From Corallium rubrum (lineage: Eukaryota > Cnidaria > Anthozoa > Scleralcyonacea > Coralliidae): a DNA stretch of 64,000 bases. The stretch's first letter is position 1; the number at the start of each line of letters is the position of its first letter. Under the pieces are notes generated by a model. The model ran no database searches, had not been told where the DNA came from, and was given only the letters and a program-made list of their open reading frames with translations. Positions 33,356 through 44,600 of this stretch are shown one piece after another. A program made the position numbers and the translations under genes. The DNA is taken from assembly GCA_964035015.1 (NCBI GenBank), contig OZ035999.1, positions 4,842,627 through 4,906,626 of the forward strand, in the 5' to 3' direction.

Positions 33356-34006
33356 ATGGAGAAGTGCTGTAATGTGAACTATGATTACATCTTTAAAATT
33401 CTGTTAGTCGGAGACTCCGGTGTTGGAAAGACATCCCTCATTCGTCGCTATGCGAAGGGCTACTTTTCGGGAACCGTCGGATCAACCATCGGTGTTGACT
33501 TTTGCGTTAAGAGTTTAGAAATCGATGGCGAAAGAGTCAAACTACAATGTTGGGACACTGCCGGAATGGAGTCGTTCAAATCACTGACAAGAAGTTATTA
33601 CGGGCAAGCTGATGCCGTCGTACTAGTTTACGACCTTAGTGATAAGAAGAGTTTCGCCTCCATCCCTCAGTGGCTGGCCGACGTGAAGAAACACTCAAGA
33701 AAAAAGGATATCTTGAAAGTGCTGGTTGGGAACAAGAATGATTTGGGCGACCTGGACAGAGAAGTCCCTTGCGCAGCCGGGAAAGCTTTGGCGGAGTTCG
33801 AAGAAATGGTATTTTTGGAGGCGTCCGCGAAGGAGGCCGATAATGTGAACATAACATTTGAAAAGCTGGCGGAAGAACTGAGGCAACAAACACAAAGTAA
33901 ATTGGGCAAAGTGTGTAAAGGCGATCATGATTTTCATACTTCAAGTACGATCACCCTCACTGAGCATGTTCGGCTATCGGGGACTGTAACTTGTTGCAAG
34001 TTATAA
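33356..34006 (+). CDS. Rab19/43/30-like small GTPase, intronless
   Basis: A membrane-traffic switch of the Ras superfamily, 216 residues in one exon. Motifs: P-loop GDSGVGKT (19-26), switch I GSTIGVDF (42-49), WDTAGMESF (66-74), GNKNDL and EASAKE for guanine binding, and a CCKL end suited to double geranylgeranylation. RabF-like segments (IGVDF, LQCWDTAG) and the IDGERVKLQ stretch place it near Rab19, Rab43 and Rab30. The residue after the Gly of WDTAG is Met (M71, codon 33,566-33,568) instead of the catalytic Gln found in most Rabs, and the next Arg of the usual QERF is Ser. I chose Met at 33,356 because YDYIFKILLVGD then starts at the usual distance; an in-frame Met at 33,296 would add 20 residues. 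A TATA box lies upstream. An intronless gene in an intron-rich genome may be an old retrocopy. Confidence 0.92.
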   Translation: MEKCCNVNYDYIFKILLVGDSGVGKTSLIRRYAKGYFSGTVGSTIGVDFCVKSLEIDGERVKLQCWDTAGMESFKSLTRSYYGQADAVVLVYDLSDKKSFASIPQWLADVKKHSRKKDILKVLVGNKNDLGDLDREVPCAAGKALAEFEEMVFLEASAKEADNVNITFEKLAEELRQQTQSKLGKVCKGDHDFHTSSTITLTEHVRLSGTVTCCKL

Positions 34007-34916
34007 ATGAGAACTTCTGGGAACAATTCATGCTGGGATGTCGTGCAGTCACTGCGCAGTTGTTGCGTGATGATATTTGGATTATTTTTAATAGGCACGA
34101 GTGTTGTAGCCAAGTTCACCTCATGCGAGACCAAGTCTGAGTCTGAACCTTTCAAGTCCGAGTCCAAGTCTAGACCATTCTAGCTCAAGTCTATAAGTCC
34201 GCCAGACAGTACCATATTTCGAGCCTACTTCTTTTGAGGCCAAGTCCTTGCCAGTCCAACTCCGAGTCTTAAGTGTATTGTAACTATTCTTGAACAATAA
34301 TTACGTTGTTGGACAATATTGTTGAACAACAATGGTTCACTGGCAAAAGTGCTTGTGAAAATGAATCGTCGACTCCGAGTCCAAATCCGAATCCTATTTG
34401 ACCGAGGCCGAGTCCGCCCTTGATAAATCCAAGTCCTACCCTCCAGCCTAGACTCGAGTCCTACTGTACAACACTGATATAGGCACATATATTGAAGACA
34501 AGTTTGCCTTGGTTGATTTGGATCCCAAACGTCGAGGCAAAGCTGAGGTTGAAGTTGAACTGCATTGTCTGGAGTACTGCTATTCGATGTTAAAATGGAA
34601 AATGGTCCTGAAATCGCACAAAACTTCACAATAACGGTTTTTTAAAATATATAATAACACAAGAGATACTAGAAACCTGCAGAAGTTCGGATAATCAAAA
34701 TTGAGCGGGATTAAAACGGATTGCAAATACCGGCAGAAATCAAGTTTATGTCAGTTTGTGTAAAAACCTGGTATTATTGAATGTTTAAAAATTGTCCATA
34801 AATTTGTTAGGAGACTCGTATTTTATAATTAATTGAACCACTTTGATTTTGAAGTTTGCAGCTCGGGATTTGAATAAGACAGTTTTGGCTAGAGTGGCAT
34901 ATAGCTGCTCATTTAA

Positions 34917-35359
34917 AGTGTGTATGAAATGAAAAATTCGTTGGCATTTTTGTTGTTTTATTGTACAGAGGAGCATGACAGGAGCACTCATTGAAAATTT
35001 CAAGAGAATCTGATGCGTATAGTTTTCGCGCTATTAACTCTCAAAGTTTGCCATGGCTAGTTCGTTCTTGGAGAAAAATTGGGCTTTCGGTAACAATGCT
35101 TATGACGTACGCAAATGACAACTATGCATGAGAACAATAGATTTCACTATTAATGATCCATCTGCGTACGTCATAAGGCATTGTTACCAAGAAGCCCAAA
35201 TTTCCCCAAAACAAACTATCCACGGCTATAATTTTGAGAGTTGATAGCGCGAAAACTACGCATCAGATTCTCTTGAAATTTTCAGTGAGTGCTCCTGCCA
35301 TGCTCCTCTGTACAATAAAACAACAAAAATGCCAACGTAGTTTTCACTTCATAGATACT
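34917..35359. mobile_element. TTAA-flanked fold-back MITE
   Basis: 443 bp with arms of about 195 bp (34,917 to about 35,115 and about 35,160-35,359) that pair along their length, for example GACGTACGCA and TTTTCGCGCTAT. TTAA lies at 34,913-34,916 and 35,360-35,363. The ends AGTGTG../..GATACT resemble the AGTGCC ends of the LDHD-intron MITE. Confidence 0.82.
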
Positions 35360-35467
35360 TTAACGCGACGGTATCAAACTTCGTCGTTTCTGTTTTATAA
35401 CGACTATTTTTATTTTTATCTGTACTTGCCTGAGACAGTGACATTACTTTAATTTTGGATTCTTATG

Positions 35468-35585
35468 TAGTTACTTTGCTATAAAAATCTGCGATAAAAG
35501 ATTACTTAAATGCATGTTAAAAAACTATAATAGTATTAAGTAATAAGTAACCTTTTATCGCAAATTTTTATAGTAAAGCTAGTGT
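35468..35585. mobile_element. Small palindromic MITE
   Basis: About 118 bp. GTTACTTTGCTATAAAAATC pairs with an imperfect inverted copy near 35,562-35,585, and CGATAAAAG with CTTTTATCG. No target duplication was established. Confidence 0.6.
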
Positions 35586-35879
35586 ATTAAAAAGTCACTT
35601 CTTATTCTAATTTAGTTACTGTACATAATACTACTTGCATTTCGCACAAATTTCACGTCAGATTAAAGGCAATGTTGCAATATTGTAAAAAAAGTGAGGC
35701 GACTTTATTCATTGAGGGTATATCATATATATGACATTATATATGGCTTTGTAATATCCTGAGTTCTGATTGGTCAACGCATGGTGCATAACCCAATGGT
35801 CAGTAACCCTGGATGACATATAGAACAGGTTCGTGTGTCGGTATATGATGTTGATTTTGCGGAGGGAGGAAAACCAGAG

Positions 35880-35965
35880 AAAATCCTTCGAGGCACAAGA
35901 GAGAACCAACATGAGTCAGGTAGTCACCCATTCGAATACTAACCCTATCCCACTGCACAATTATA
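35880..35965 (-). mobile_element. 5S-derived SINE fragment
   Basis: Short stretch with GTAGTCACCCATTCGAATACTAACCC, related to the 5S-like block at 61,480-61,665 but degraded. Read on the - strand it resembles the end of the 5S internal promoter. Confidence 0.45.
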
Positions 35966-35969
35966 TATA

Positions 35970-36680
35970 TATATATTTTGCAACCAAAGATGTTGGTTTG
36001 CAAGGTTCCAAAAAAGTTGTGTATGTTGTGCAATCAGTGGACGGCACAATTATTTCTTGCAATCAATATATCCTGTTGCAACCAAAGTTACACCAGAAAA
36101 AGCTGCGTATTGTGCAACCGACAATCTTTTGCAACCAAAATTGTACCAAACCTGAAGCCACGTTTGTGCAACGGACGCCACAATTTTACTCTGTCTAACA
36201 GCAGACTATTTTACTATGTCTAACACCACACTATTTTACTCTCACGCCAGACGACTTTACTCGTCAACTGGAGCCGGCCCTCTGGAAAAAACTTGCCTTT
36301 TTAAAAAATTAAGGTTTGCTCATGATTTATTTTATTCATGATGTGCTTAATCAATAGCGGTCAAGTTTGCAAATCATTAAAATTCTTTTCTTTCCACATA
36401 TACCACACTATGGCCACTCCCAGTCAAATTCATTGGCATTGCTAGTCAATATATGATTTAAAAAAAACAAACACCAAACGCTCAGAAAACGAAATTGGGT
36501 AAAAGAGAACAAGTTTACTTATTATGAATTGATTTGTTTTGTGAAATAAATAACCTGTGTATTATAGGATTAATTTTGGTGTTTACACAAGGTAAAATGT
36601 TAATTAAGATTACGCGGAATTTCTGACCAAATGAATAATTTAAGTTCTCCCAGACCAGTCGCGAATAACTAATGCAGCCC
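35970..36680. other. Spacer with small direct repeats and a MITE fragment
   Basis: Repeats of TGTGCAACC/TTGCAACCAAA occur at 35,980-36,180. A fragment of the TTAA-CCC MITE family (CTAACACCACACTATTTTACTC, GCCAGACGACTTTACTCGTCAA) lies at 36,195-36,290. No gene. Confidence 0.5.
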
Positions 36681-36689
36681 AAGGTGTTT

Positions 36690-36778
36690 TGGCGGGAATC
36701 GAACTTATCGAAGCCACAATACTGGGAATGTTGTCCAGCGCCCTTACCAGTTCAGGCTGGTTGTGGGTTCTGGTACAT
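36690..36778 (-). mobile_element. tRNA-derived SINE fragment
   Basis: On the - strand an A-box-like ACTGGTAAGGGCGCTGG is followed by a B box GTTCGATTCCC at tRNA spacing. The surrounding sequence does not form a full tRNA. Confidence 0.55.
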
Positions 36779-37010
36779 ATATACTAGTCAAGTATTAACT
36801 AATGAAAGTAAACAAAAGTTTTTCAATATGGTTGTACATTTTGACTGACCACATGAGGACAATGTGTTTTCTTCATTTGTGCATTTTTTTCATGAATTAT
36901 TTATGTTTGAGAATATTATTTGAAAGATATCGAGATCGGGGGAAAATCTATATCTTAATCGGTTATCGTGGCTCGGCACCTATATCTATCTATATTAAAG
37001 TTTCTGATTC

Positions 37011-37205
37011 TTTTAGATCATCTAACCCAAACAAAATCCCAAACCCTAATCAGTAGCAAGCATGGGAACGAATTGGTAAATTATAGCCAATCAATAAAAA
37101 CAGTTCATATTAAGTAGGTCTTTAACGGAGATCAGTGTCGTCATCGCGTCACCATCCTACGCCGTCCTGGTAAGTTCTACCAGCAGCTTTGTCCAGCATC
37201 GAGGA
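37011..37205 (+). repeat. Dispersed repeat, copy 1
   Basis: About 190 bp (CTAACCC.., CCCTAATCAGTAGC, AATTGGTAA, GTCTTTAACGGAGA) found again in reverse complement at 54,475-54,680. Probably an element of unknown class. Confidence 0.65.
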
Positions 37206-37889
37206 AACTTACCAATCTGGAATGGTTATATTTCGCCCATGCATGCTCGTAAAAAAGATGATGGCATGCGCTGTATTCGCATAAGCCGCCATTTTGTTTA
37301 CCAGAAAAAAAAGGTCATCAAACAAAATATTTGAAGTTTTGTTTTAGAGTTTCTATACTTGGATTAATTTTATGTACAGAAGCTAAAAAATACATTTGAG
37401 TGTAGTACATACAAGTCAATAGCTTAGATATACATATAAAATAGGAAGATTTCGCTTGGTATACAAAAATCCTAAAGATATAGAGTTCAAGCGTACTTCC
37501 TTCAAAACACTTCGTCTAAAATTCTCGACAAAAACGAGAAGTGTTTTTTCTAAAATAAACTGGTTGTCTCGATTACAAGATTTGTCAAAGAACTCGTACT
37601 CAACAGCAGCGACTATCACGTCATCAGAAAGTGATGTAAGTAAACAAAACTACTGCGTGTAGCGATATACATATTTCGTAGTCGTACTCTTTGATTCGTA
37701 CCGTTACAGAGCATGGACAAGTCTATAACAGTAGTAACATCGTTTTAGTACAACATATGTTAAATCCTAACATCCCACATCTGGAGCTGAAATTTTGCGA
37801 TTTATTGTTGCAAAGAAAGGCAAATGGTCCCATTCCTCTTTCATCATGAACAAACTATAGCAGAAGATTATATATTTTTGAGCTGTTAT

Positions 37890-38235
37890 TCAAGTTTCAA
37901 CTTTCTATAACGACTCTTTTACCGACACAAGTGCCAGAGTCTTTTTCTCTTTGGTGAGTCTTTTTTAGTCTCCTTCGCAGTCGTCAGTTCGGGTTCGTTC
38001 TCACTCCCCCCAGTTGGGGAGGTGGGCGAGCCATAAGAACGTCTGCGAAGGAGCCAGGAGACTAAGTCTTTTTCTACTTGGTGAATAATTTTTTAACATT
38101 TGGTGCATTAATTCAGATGATTTGATTTGATGAGTACTTTTATAAATATTCTTCTTCTTCGCCCACGCTGTTTTTGTTCAATATACACATTTTCCAAACT
38201 TGACGAGTCGTCGTTCAACCTTCTAACGACTCTTA
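37890..38235 (-). pseudogene. Tandem copies of the 3' end of the receptor gene
   Basis: The segment 38,140-38,235 repeats the last coding stretch of the neighbouring receptor gene (NDDSSSLENVYIEQ is readable) with the sequence after EQ changed by indels. A further block at 37,895-37,965 matches 38,215-38,285. Copies are thus arranged in tandem just downstream of the real stop codon. They look like duplication remnants, though use as an alternative last exon cannot be excluded. Confidence 0.6.
37967..38063. mobile_element. Small MITE with AGTCTCCTTCGCAG ends
   Basis: About 97 bp with inverted ends AGTCTCCTTCGCAG and CTGCGAAGGAGCCAGGAGACT, inserted in one of the tandem 3' copies of the receptor gene. 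A related right end (AACGGCTGCGAAGGAGACT) lies at 26,391-26,425. Confidence 0.65.
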
Positions 38236-38341
38236 GACACGACCGGGTGCCAAGGTCTTTTATCTCTTTGGTAAGTCTTTTCTTTTACCGTTGGTGCGTT
38301 AATTCAGTATTTTTTTTCTCTTTTCGATTCGTAATTCACCT

Positions 38342-41300
38342 TTATAAGTATTCTGCTTCTTCAGAAATTTTGTTTCCGCGCTGTTCAATATACACATTTT
38401 CCAAGCTTGAAGAATCGTCGTTATCTAACTGACGATACCTCGTGTAACGCTTATGTCTTTTTTCTGCGTCATCCTCGAAAACCGTAGCAATGTCTTTCGG
38501 GTTTTCGTTTTGGGAACTCTCATCACTCTGAGAGGAAAGTGGATTGACGGTTTGTATTTCTTCTATGGAAATTCTGGAATGGCGGAGAGTGGGCGAGCCT
38601 TCCAAAGCTGTCCACCCAAAACTTTGCTGGGTATAAAGTGATGGGTCTTCTTGGAATACTAAGAATCCCTTCATGGAATCCGCGTCTGAGTTGTCCAAGT
38701 CTTCACAATCTATCCGTACTTCTGAATCTCTGCTTTCCTCAATCTTTTCTTCTGTTACCTCTGCAGAACTTCTGTTGCTTGCCACACCAGAATCACTGTA
38801 GTGGTCTATTCCGGAATCATTTAGAGAAGACGGCCTTTTTGATTTAGATTTTCGCTGTTTTACTTCTACAGCGTCCTCCTTCGCTTTTTGTTGATCCAAT
38901 TCCAATGAATCCTGACTTGATAACGACTCTCTGCTCGACAGACTAGATCGTTTAAGACATTTACAAAGCGCAAGCCGACTGATTTTGACGCTGATGATAA
39001 CAATAAGGCTGACAAACAGAACAAATACAATACATAAGAAAAGATACACGAGTAGTTGATTTTTGTTGAAAACTGTAGTGATCTCATTTCGCTTTTCTAT
39101 AATGATTATCCGATGAACACTTTCTCGGGTTGTTTTCTCGGTGGTAGGGGTTATTACCCGTACGGAAGACTCGTGAAGGGGTCTAACTGTGGTTGGTAGT
39201 GGGGAGACTGTTTTGGTGACTAGAATAGCGGTGGTTGGTTGGAAATTAGTGTTCACCAAAAATTTGGCATTTATACTTGTGGTGGTATGTGTGAGATGAC
39301 TGATTGATACCGTGCTTCTGACTGTAAGGACAGGTTTCTTTGAAGACGAGGAAGCCATGTTTTGTGATATGGTCGGTGTAGATGCAAGGTGAACTTTTTC
39401 GCTTCCAATATTAGAGGTAAAAGGCAAAAGCTTGGGTATTGAAGAAGGTAACTCCGTTGGGAAAGAGTGTAAGGTTGTTGGAGTGAATCTTGTTATTGAT
39501 CTCGTTGGTTTAATTTTTAATAGCCTAGCCACAGAACTCCTAGTCTCAAAAGAATATGTACTACGCGTCGTTGCCATTGTACGCAGGTGTTCGTCAGAAG
39601 CATTCTCACATCGCAACCCCTGGTGCCCAGTTCCCGCGCAATCGCACTGCGCCGTGTTCTTGTATTGTGAGCAACGTCCGTTGTGCAAGCATGGACTAGA
39701 AAAACAACGATCAGTGAGATAACATTTATCAATATCCACATCCTTTGCCATAGCTGAGTCAACCATTACATTTTCTTTGCCATTCAAGTGTATTTCTTTG
39801 ACACAGCCAATGATTGCAGACTTTCCTGGAAGCGCAGATCCAATTTTCAATACGGTATTCTGAAACAATAGTGCTGCACTTTCTTTAGAAAAGTTTAAGA
39901 CTCGTTGGACTATATCGCTGTTAACCTGAATAGCTATTCCACTGTGACTGAAATTTAACTGAATCTTGTGCCATAATCCGTTAGTTAGCGACGGTATTTT
40001 GGGAGAGAGGTTGACTTGAATATTCAAAATCTTTGAGCTAAGTTTTAATCTTAACTTGCCTTGAATAAGCTCGAGAAGTAAACGTCCGTTGTCACGGGAG
40101 CCGAAACGTTGGTGAACTAATACTCCAGTGTGTTCAAAAGTTCTGAATTTCAACTTTAGGTTTAAACTTTGTTTTCCAGTGATATTAAGTTGGATATAAG
40201 AAGCTGGTGTTGTTAAGGTAGCTGGAGGAAAATAATCAAGGTCTTCAGAGCACTTGGATTGAAGGTTACCAATGACGTGAACGTGCTTTGATTTCTCTTT
40301 CGTTTCCCGTAGAATGTTTGTTTTATCATAAGTTACATCTTCCATGCAGCCTTTGAAAATAACCCCAGTAAGGGATACCTTTGGTAGTGAGGAATCACCT
40401 GGGGATTTCGTTGTGCGTGGTTGAAGTCCTCCAACAGAAATATCCAGGTTAATGTCCAGATATTTTCGTAACTTCCTAGATGTTAGATATTTTCTTGTAA
40501 TGTCTAGTATAATCGTCACGTGGTTGCCATGTCGTTCGATGTCTATTTGATGCCACTGGTCGTCGCCAAGGTCGTCACCAACGATCACATCCTGGTATCC
40601 AGGCCTCGAACTACCTCGGTCAAATACGGAGGCGTATCTGTAACCGAACAAAATATAAGTGATTAGCAAGGAACCTTTTTCTAACATTTCACTTAGCAAA
40701 ACCTCTTTAGAAGATAAATCATATTGCTAACGACAATTCAACCTATTAAAAGAACCTATAAAAATAAAAATCTGTTGTTTTTTTTAACTAAAATGGCGAT
40801 ACATATTATCCCGTTTGATTATTTTCCAAAACGTGTAAAAAACCATATGGGAGTACTATTTTCCTCTCGAAGTCTGATTATCTAGGATATTTTCGCATAA
40901 AATGGCGGTTTCGTCCCCATGCTTCAAAACGTTTTGGTTCATATTAAAATAAGCGTGCAAGGTAGCCAACATGGCCAACTTTTGTTGTACTTTTTGTTAC
41001 TCACTTGTGCAGTCTGTACGCTTAACAAATGACAATAGAAGTCGGAATGTTTGGACTTCTATTGTCAGTGGAACTCGTCATTAGGGATGTTCGGTATACC
41101 GATATACCGAAAATACCGGTATTGAATCCAATATCGGTATGACTTTTTCAGTCATACCGATATACCGAAATTTCCGGTATACCGAAATTTTATATAGCAT
41201 AGCGCACTTATGAGGCTATGATTTTGAATAACCTTTAATTTATATTTTAATATCGCGTCCCGCGTAAGCACATTCCTTAATTCCTTTGCGAAAGAGTCAC

Positions 41301-41573
41301 AGAAGAACAATATTATACTGTATTTTAACTATATTTTGATATTCACAAAGATTAGAATTTAGCAAGAGTTTTAAGGTATCAAGTTATGAACTATTAGTTC
41401 AACAGTTTGGGATTTTTTCATGGTTCTGTAGATCCAATAAAACGCAACTTTGCACAAGGTCCAAAAACCGGTATACCGGTAATACCGGTATAATTTTACC
41501 GGTATACCGATACCGGAAATTTCTCATACCGAACATCCCTACTCGTCATTGTGTATATGCCCACTATATATAT

Positions 41574-41649
<76 letters not shown>

Positions 41650-44600
41650 TTACAAAATTTACGTTGTAGCCTAACACATGTTACACATTTTTGACGTCAA
41701 CGCTTGTTACGGTAAACACAGACTACTTTGTGAATAGCACAAATTTTAACGGAAAGCAATTGACTTGTCGATCTAAATATTTGTAACCTGAATATCGAGG
41801 TATGCTGATTTAACTGATATCGATCAGCATGCTGATTTAACTGATATCGATCAGAAACTACACAAAATTGGCGGAAATTGCCTTTAACCCTTTTAACCCT
41901 GAATTCCCTTCTAGTATTCTACTCTGGCTAACGCCAGACGATTTTACTCGTCATTGGGGGGCCTCAATGGAACACCGCTGCCAAACGTTTTGTGCATGCG
42001 AGATGTCTGAGCTCGTCCCAGGCTCGTCCTCAGAAAAAGAGCGGGAAAACACTGAAATATTTGGACTTGTCCAAGAGTCCGACACAAAAGGTAAAATTAT
42101 AAGCATACTACCAAAAAGATAAGGTAGGTAATTTGTGCATGGCTTCTTTGTCAATATTGTAACATATTCTGAATTTATCCCTTCGTAATTTTCTTTACCC
42201 TTTTTTTAAAACACAAATGAATAGTCGAGTCTTACTTAGTCTTCACTGTCTGGTTGTTGTCGCCACGGCTAGTTCCCACTTCTCTTGCAATGTTTATTCT
42301 AGCGAATTCACGCAGGCGCAAACGTTTGGCAGCGGGGTTAAAAAGACATAATATTTTACAGTGAATATACAGTGTTAGGCCACGTTATATTTATTTCGTT
42401 TAAAATAATTCTGTCGTTCAAGATAAAGATGTACTGCTATATTTTCGACTTTAATCCCCTTAGCCACCTGCTCTGCCGCCTATGAGTTCTTAATAAGGGT
42501 GTTAATTGTACTTTTTTCATTAAAAATCTCCCTTTTATTTTGGTCTAATATTCTTTTTGTTCAGTTTACAATTAACCGGCAAATTATTTTCAAGCCAAGC
42601 AAACAGACATTGTTTTGCAATCGCCTACACTGTTTGCTTGCATGAACAAAATTAATTTAAAAACTGCCAACAAAATGGCCGCCGTATTAATTTTCGATTT
42701 TAATCAAATGGAATTAATTTAATTAAACTTGGACATTTATCCGTCATGATAAAATGTTAAAATCAGTGGAAATGCTGAAACCGTAAAGTCGAAGGTGGCG
42801 TACAGCAAGGAAGAAAATCGATAAGTATTGTTTTGGTCGAAGGCTCATCGTTAGAGCGCTATATTTACTATATGTTTGATTTTAGTTTCCAAAATCACAG
42901 CAAAACTAGCCTGCATCGTTTCTCTCCTACCCGCAACCAGGGGCCTGCGATGCAGGCGACTTGACTGGAAAACCTGTAGTGTCTGTATTGAAGCTAATAT
43001 TAAGAAACAATTCTCATTGAATTGAATTGAATTGAATTGAATTGAATTGAATTGAATTGAATTGAATTGAATTGAATTGAACCACTAGTTGATGTCGTCC
43101 TCGGAAATGGCCAGAGTCGAGTTAGAACGAAGACAGTTCTGAAATTACTCTAGGTACTAAAAAGCATTCACTTTCTTTGAGTTCACAGTTGTATATTGCA
43201 AGGCCCATACTACTAAAGTTCTAAAAAAAAACAAATTTTATGTTACTTGTTTAAAAACCTAAATTTATTTCAAACCATTTATAAATTTTGTTGTACTATA
43301 TCTAAACAGAAAAATCTCCGCACCTCGCCACTTTTGAGGTTATCTATATGACATCGTAATAACTCACTGCCTACTCAGCACTTAACTTCTATATATAAAC
43401 ATGTGTAGATTTATCTTGTTTTAAAAACTCATAAAATACCACTGCTCATTATTAACCCATTGCTGCCGAAGATGCATGTCTGAGAGTTCTCTCTTTGACA
43501 AGGGCGTTAGCCAGAGTAAAACAGTCTGGTGTTAGACAGAGTAAAACAGTCTGGCGTTAGCCAGAGTAAAACAGTCTGGCGTTAGCCAGAGTAAAACAGT
43601 CTGGCGTTAGACAGAGTAAAACAGTCTGGCGTTAGACAGAGTAAAACAGTCTGGCGTTAGACAGAGTAAAACAGTCTGGCGTTAGACAGAGTAAAACAGT
43701 CTGGCGTTAGACAGAGTAAAACAGTCTGGCGTTAGACAGAGTAAAACAGTCTGGCGTTAGACAGAGTAAAACAGTCTGACGTTAGACAGAGTAAAACAGT
43801 CTGGCGTTAGACAGAGTAAAACAATACTGAAAGGGATCGTTCTTAGTCGGTTAAGGCAGGAATGGGTTAATCACTTGTTAACCCATGCATTGCTGCCTAA
43901 AATATCTGAGGCTCTCATTGATAAGTCAAATCGTCTGGCGTTATAGACAGCGTAAAACAATAAAGGGGTCGTTTTTGGCCGGCTCAGCAGGTAGGAATGG
44001 GTTAAAACCAAAATAACATGCATGCCACGCAAGTATATATACTGTATATATATATATATATATATATATAGTAAATTTACCATGCAGCATATGGATTTTG
44101 AGAAATTCCAGGCAATTGTCACCAGAGATATTGATCTGCTATATATACACGCAGTATAATCTTCACCTGATCAATTACTTATCTATACGATCAAAACCCG
44201 AAGTATTGACTGTAATTTTCGTTTTAAAAGTCGGAGTTAATAGTTCAGATATCATGGGGGAAAAACCCCACCCAGTTTGAGTTTAAGTGGGTGGATATAT
44301 TATAAGAATATTAATTATGATGATATATTATTTTAAGCGTCTTTATGAATCAAGTTAGCTTCTACTTCAGACAAAGCCCTTGCTATCAAGAAACTGGCTA
44401 AATGCGAAAAAAACCACTTTCTTGCGATACACCTAGCGCTTTAAAAAACGAAAATAACTACGTACAACGCGTATTTCAGTATATATAAACAATTACAGCC
44501 CAAACTTCATCAAACTCAACACTTTCAAAAAATAACGAACTAACTGACAACTGTTATCAATACTTTTGTGATTGGTAATATAAAAAAACAGACCTTTTTG

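Noticed and set aside
37425-37662. Open frame ending near a good donor (GAT-GTAAGT), Lys/Ser-rich
   Set aside because: No ATG in the frame, no recognised domain and no partner exon found; kept only as a possible exon of unknown origin.
43504-43825. CRISPR-like array of regular repeats
   Set aside because: The 25-bp units are directly adjacent with no spacers, sit inside a TTAA-flanked MITE, and the genome is eukaryotic.
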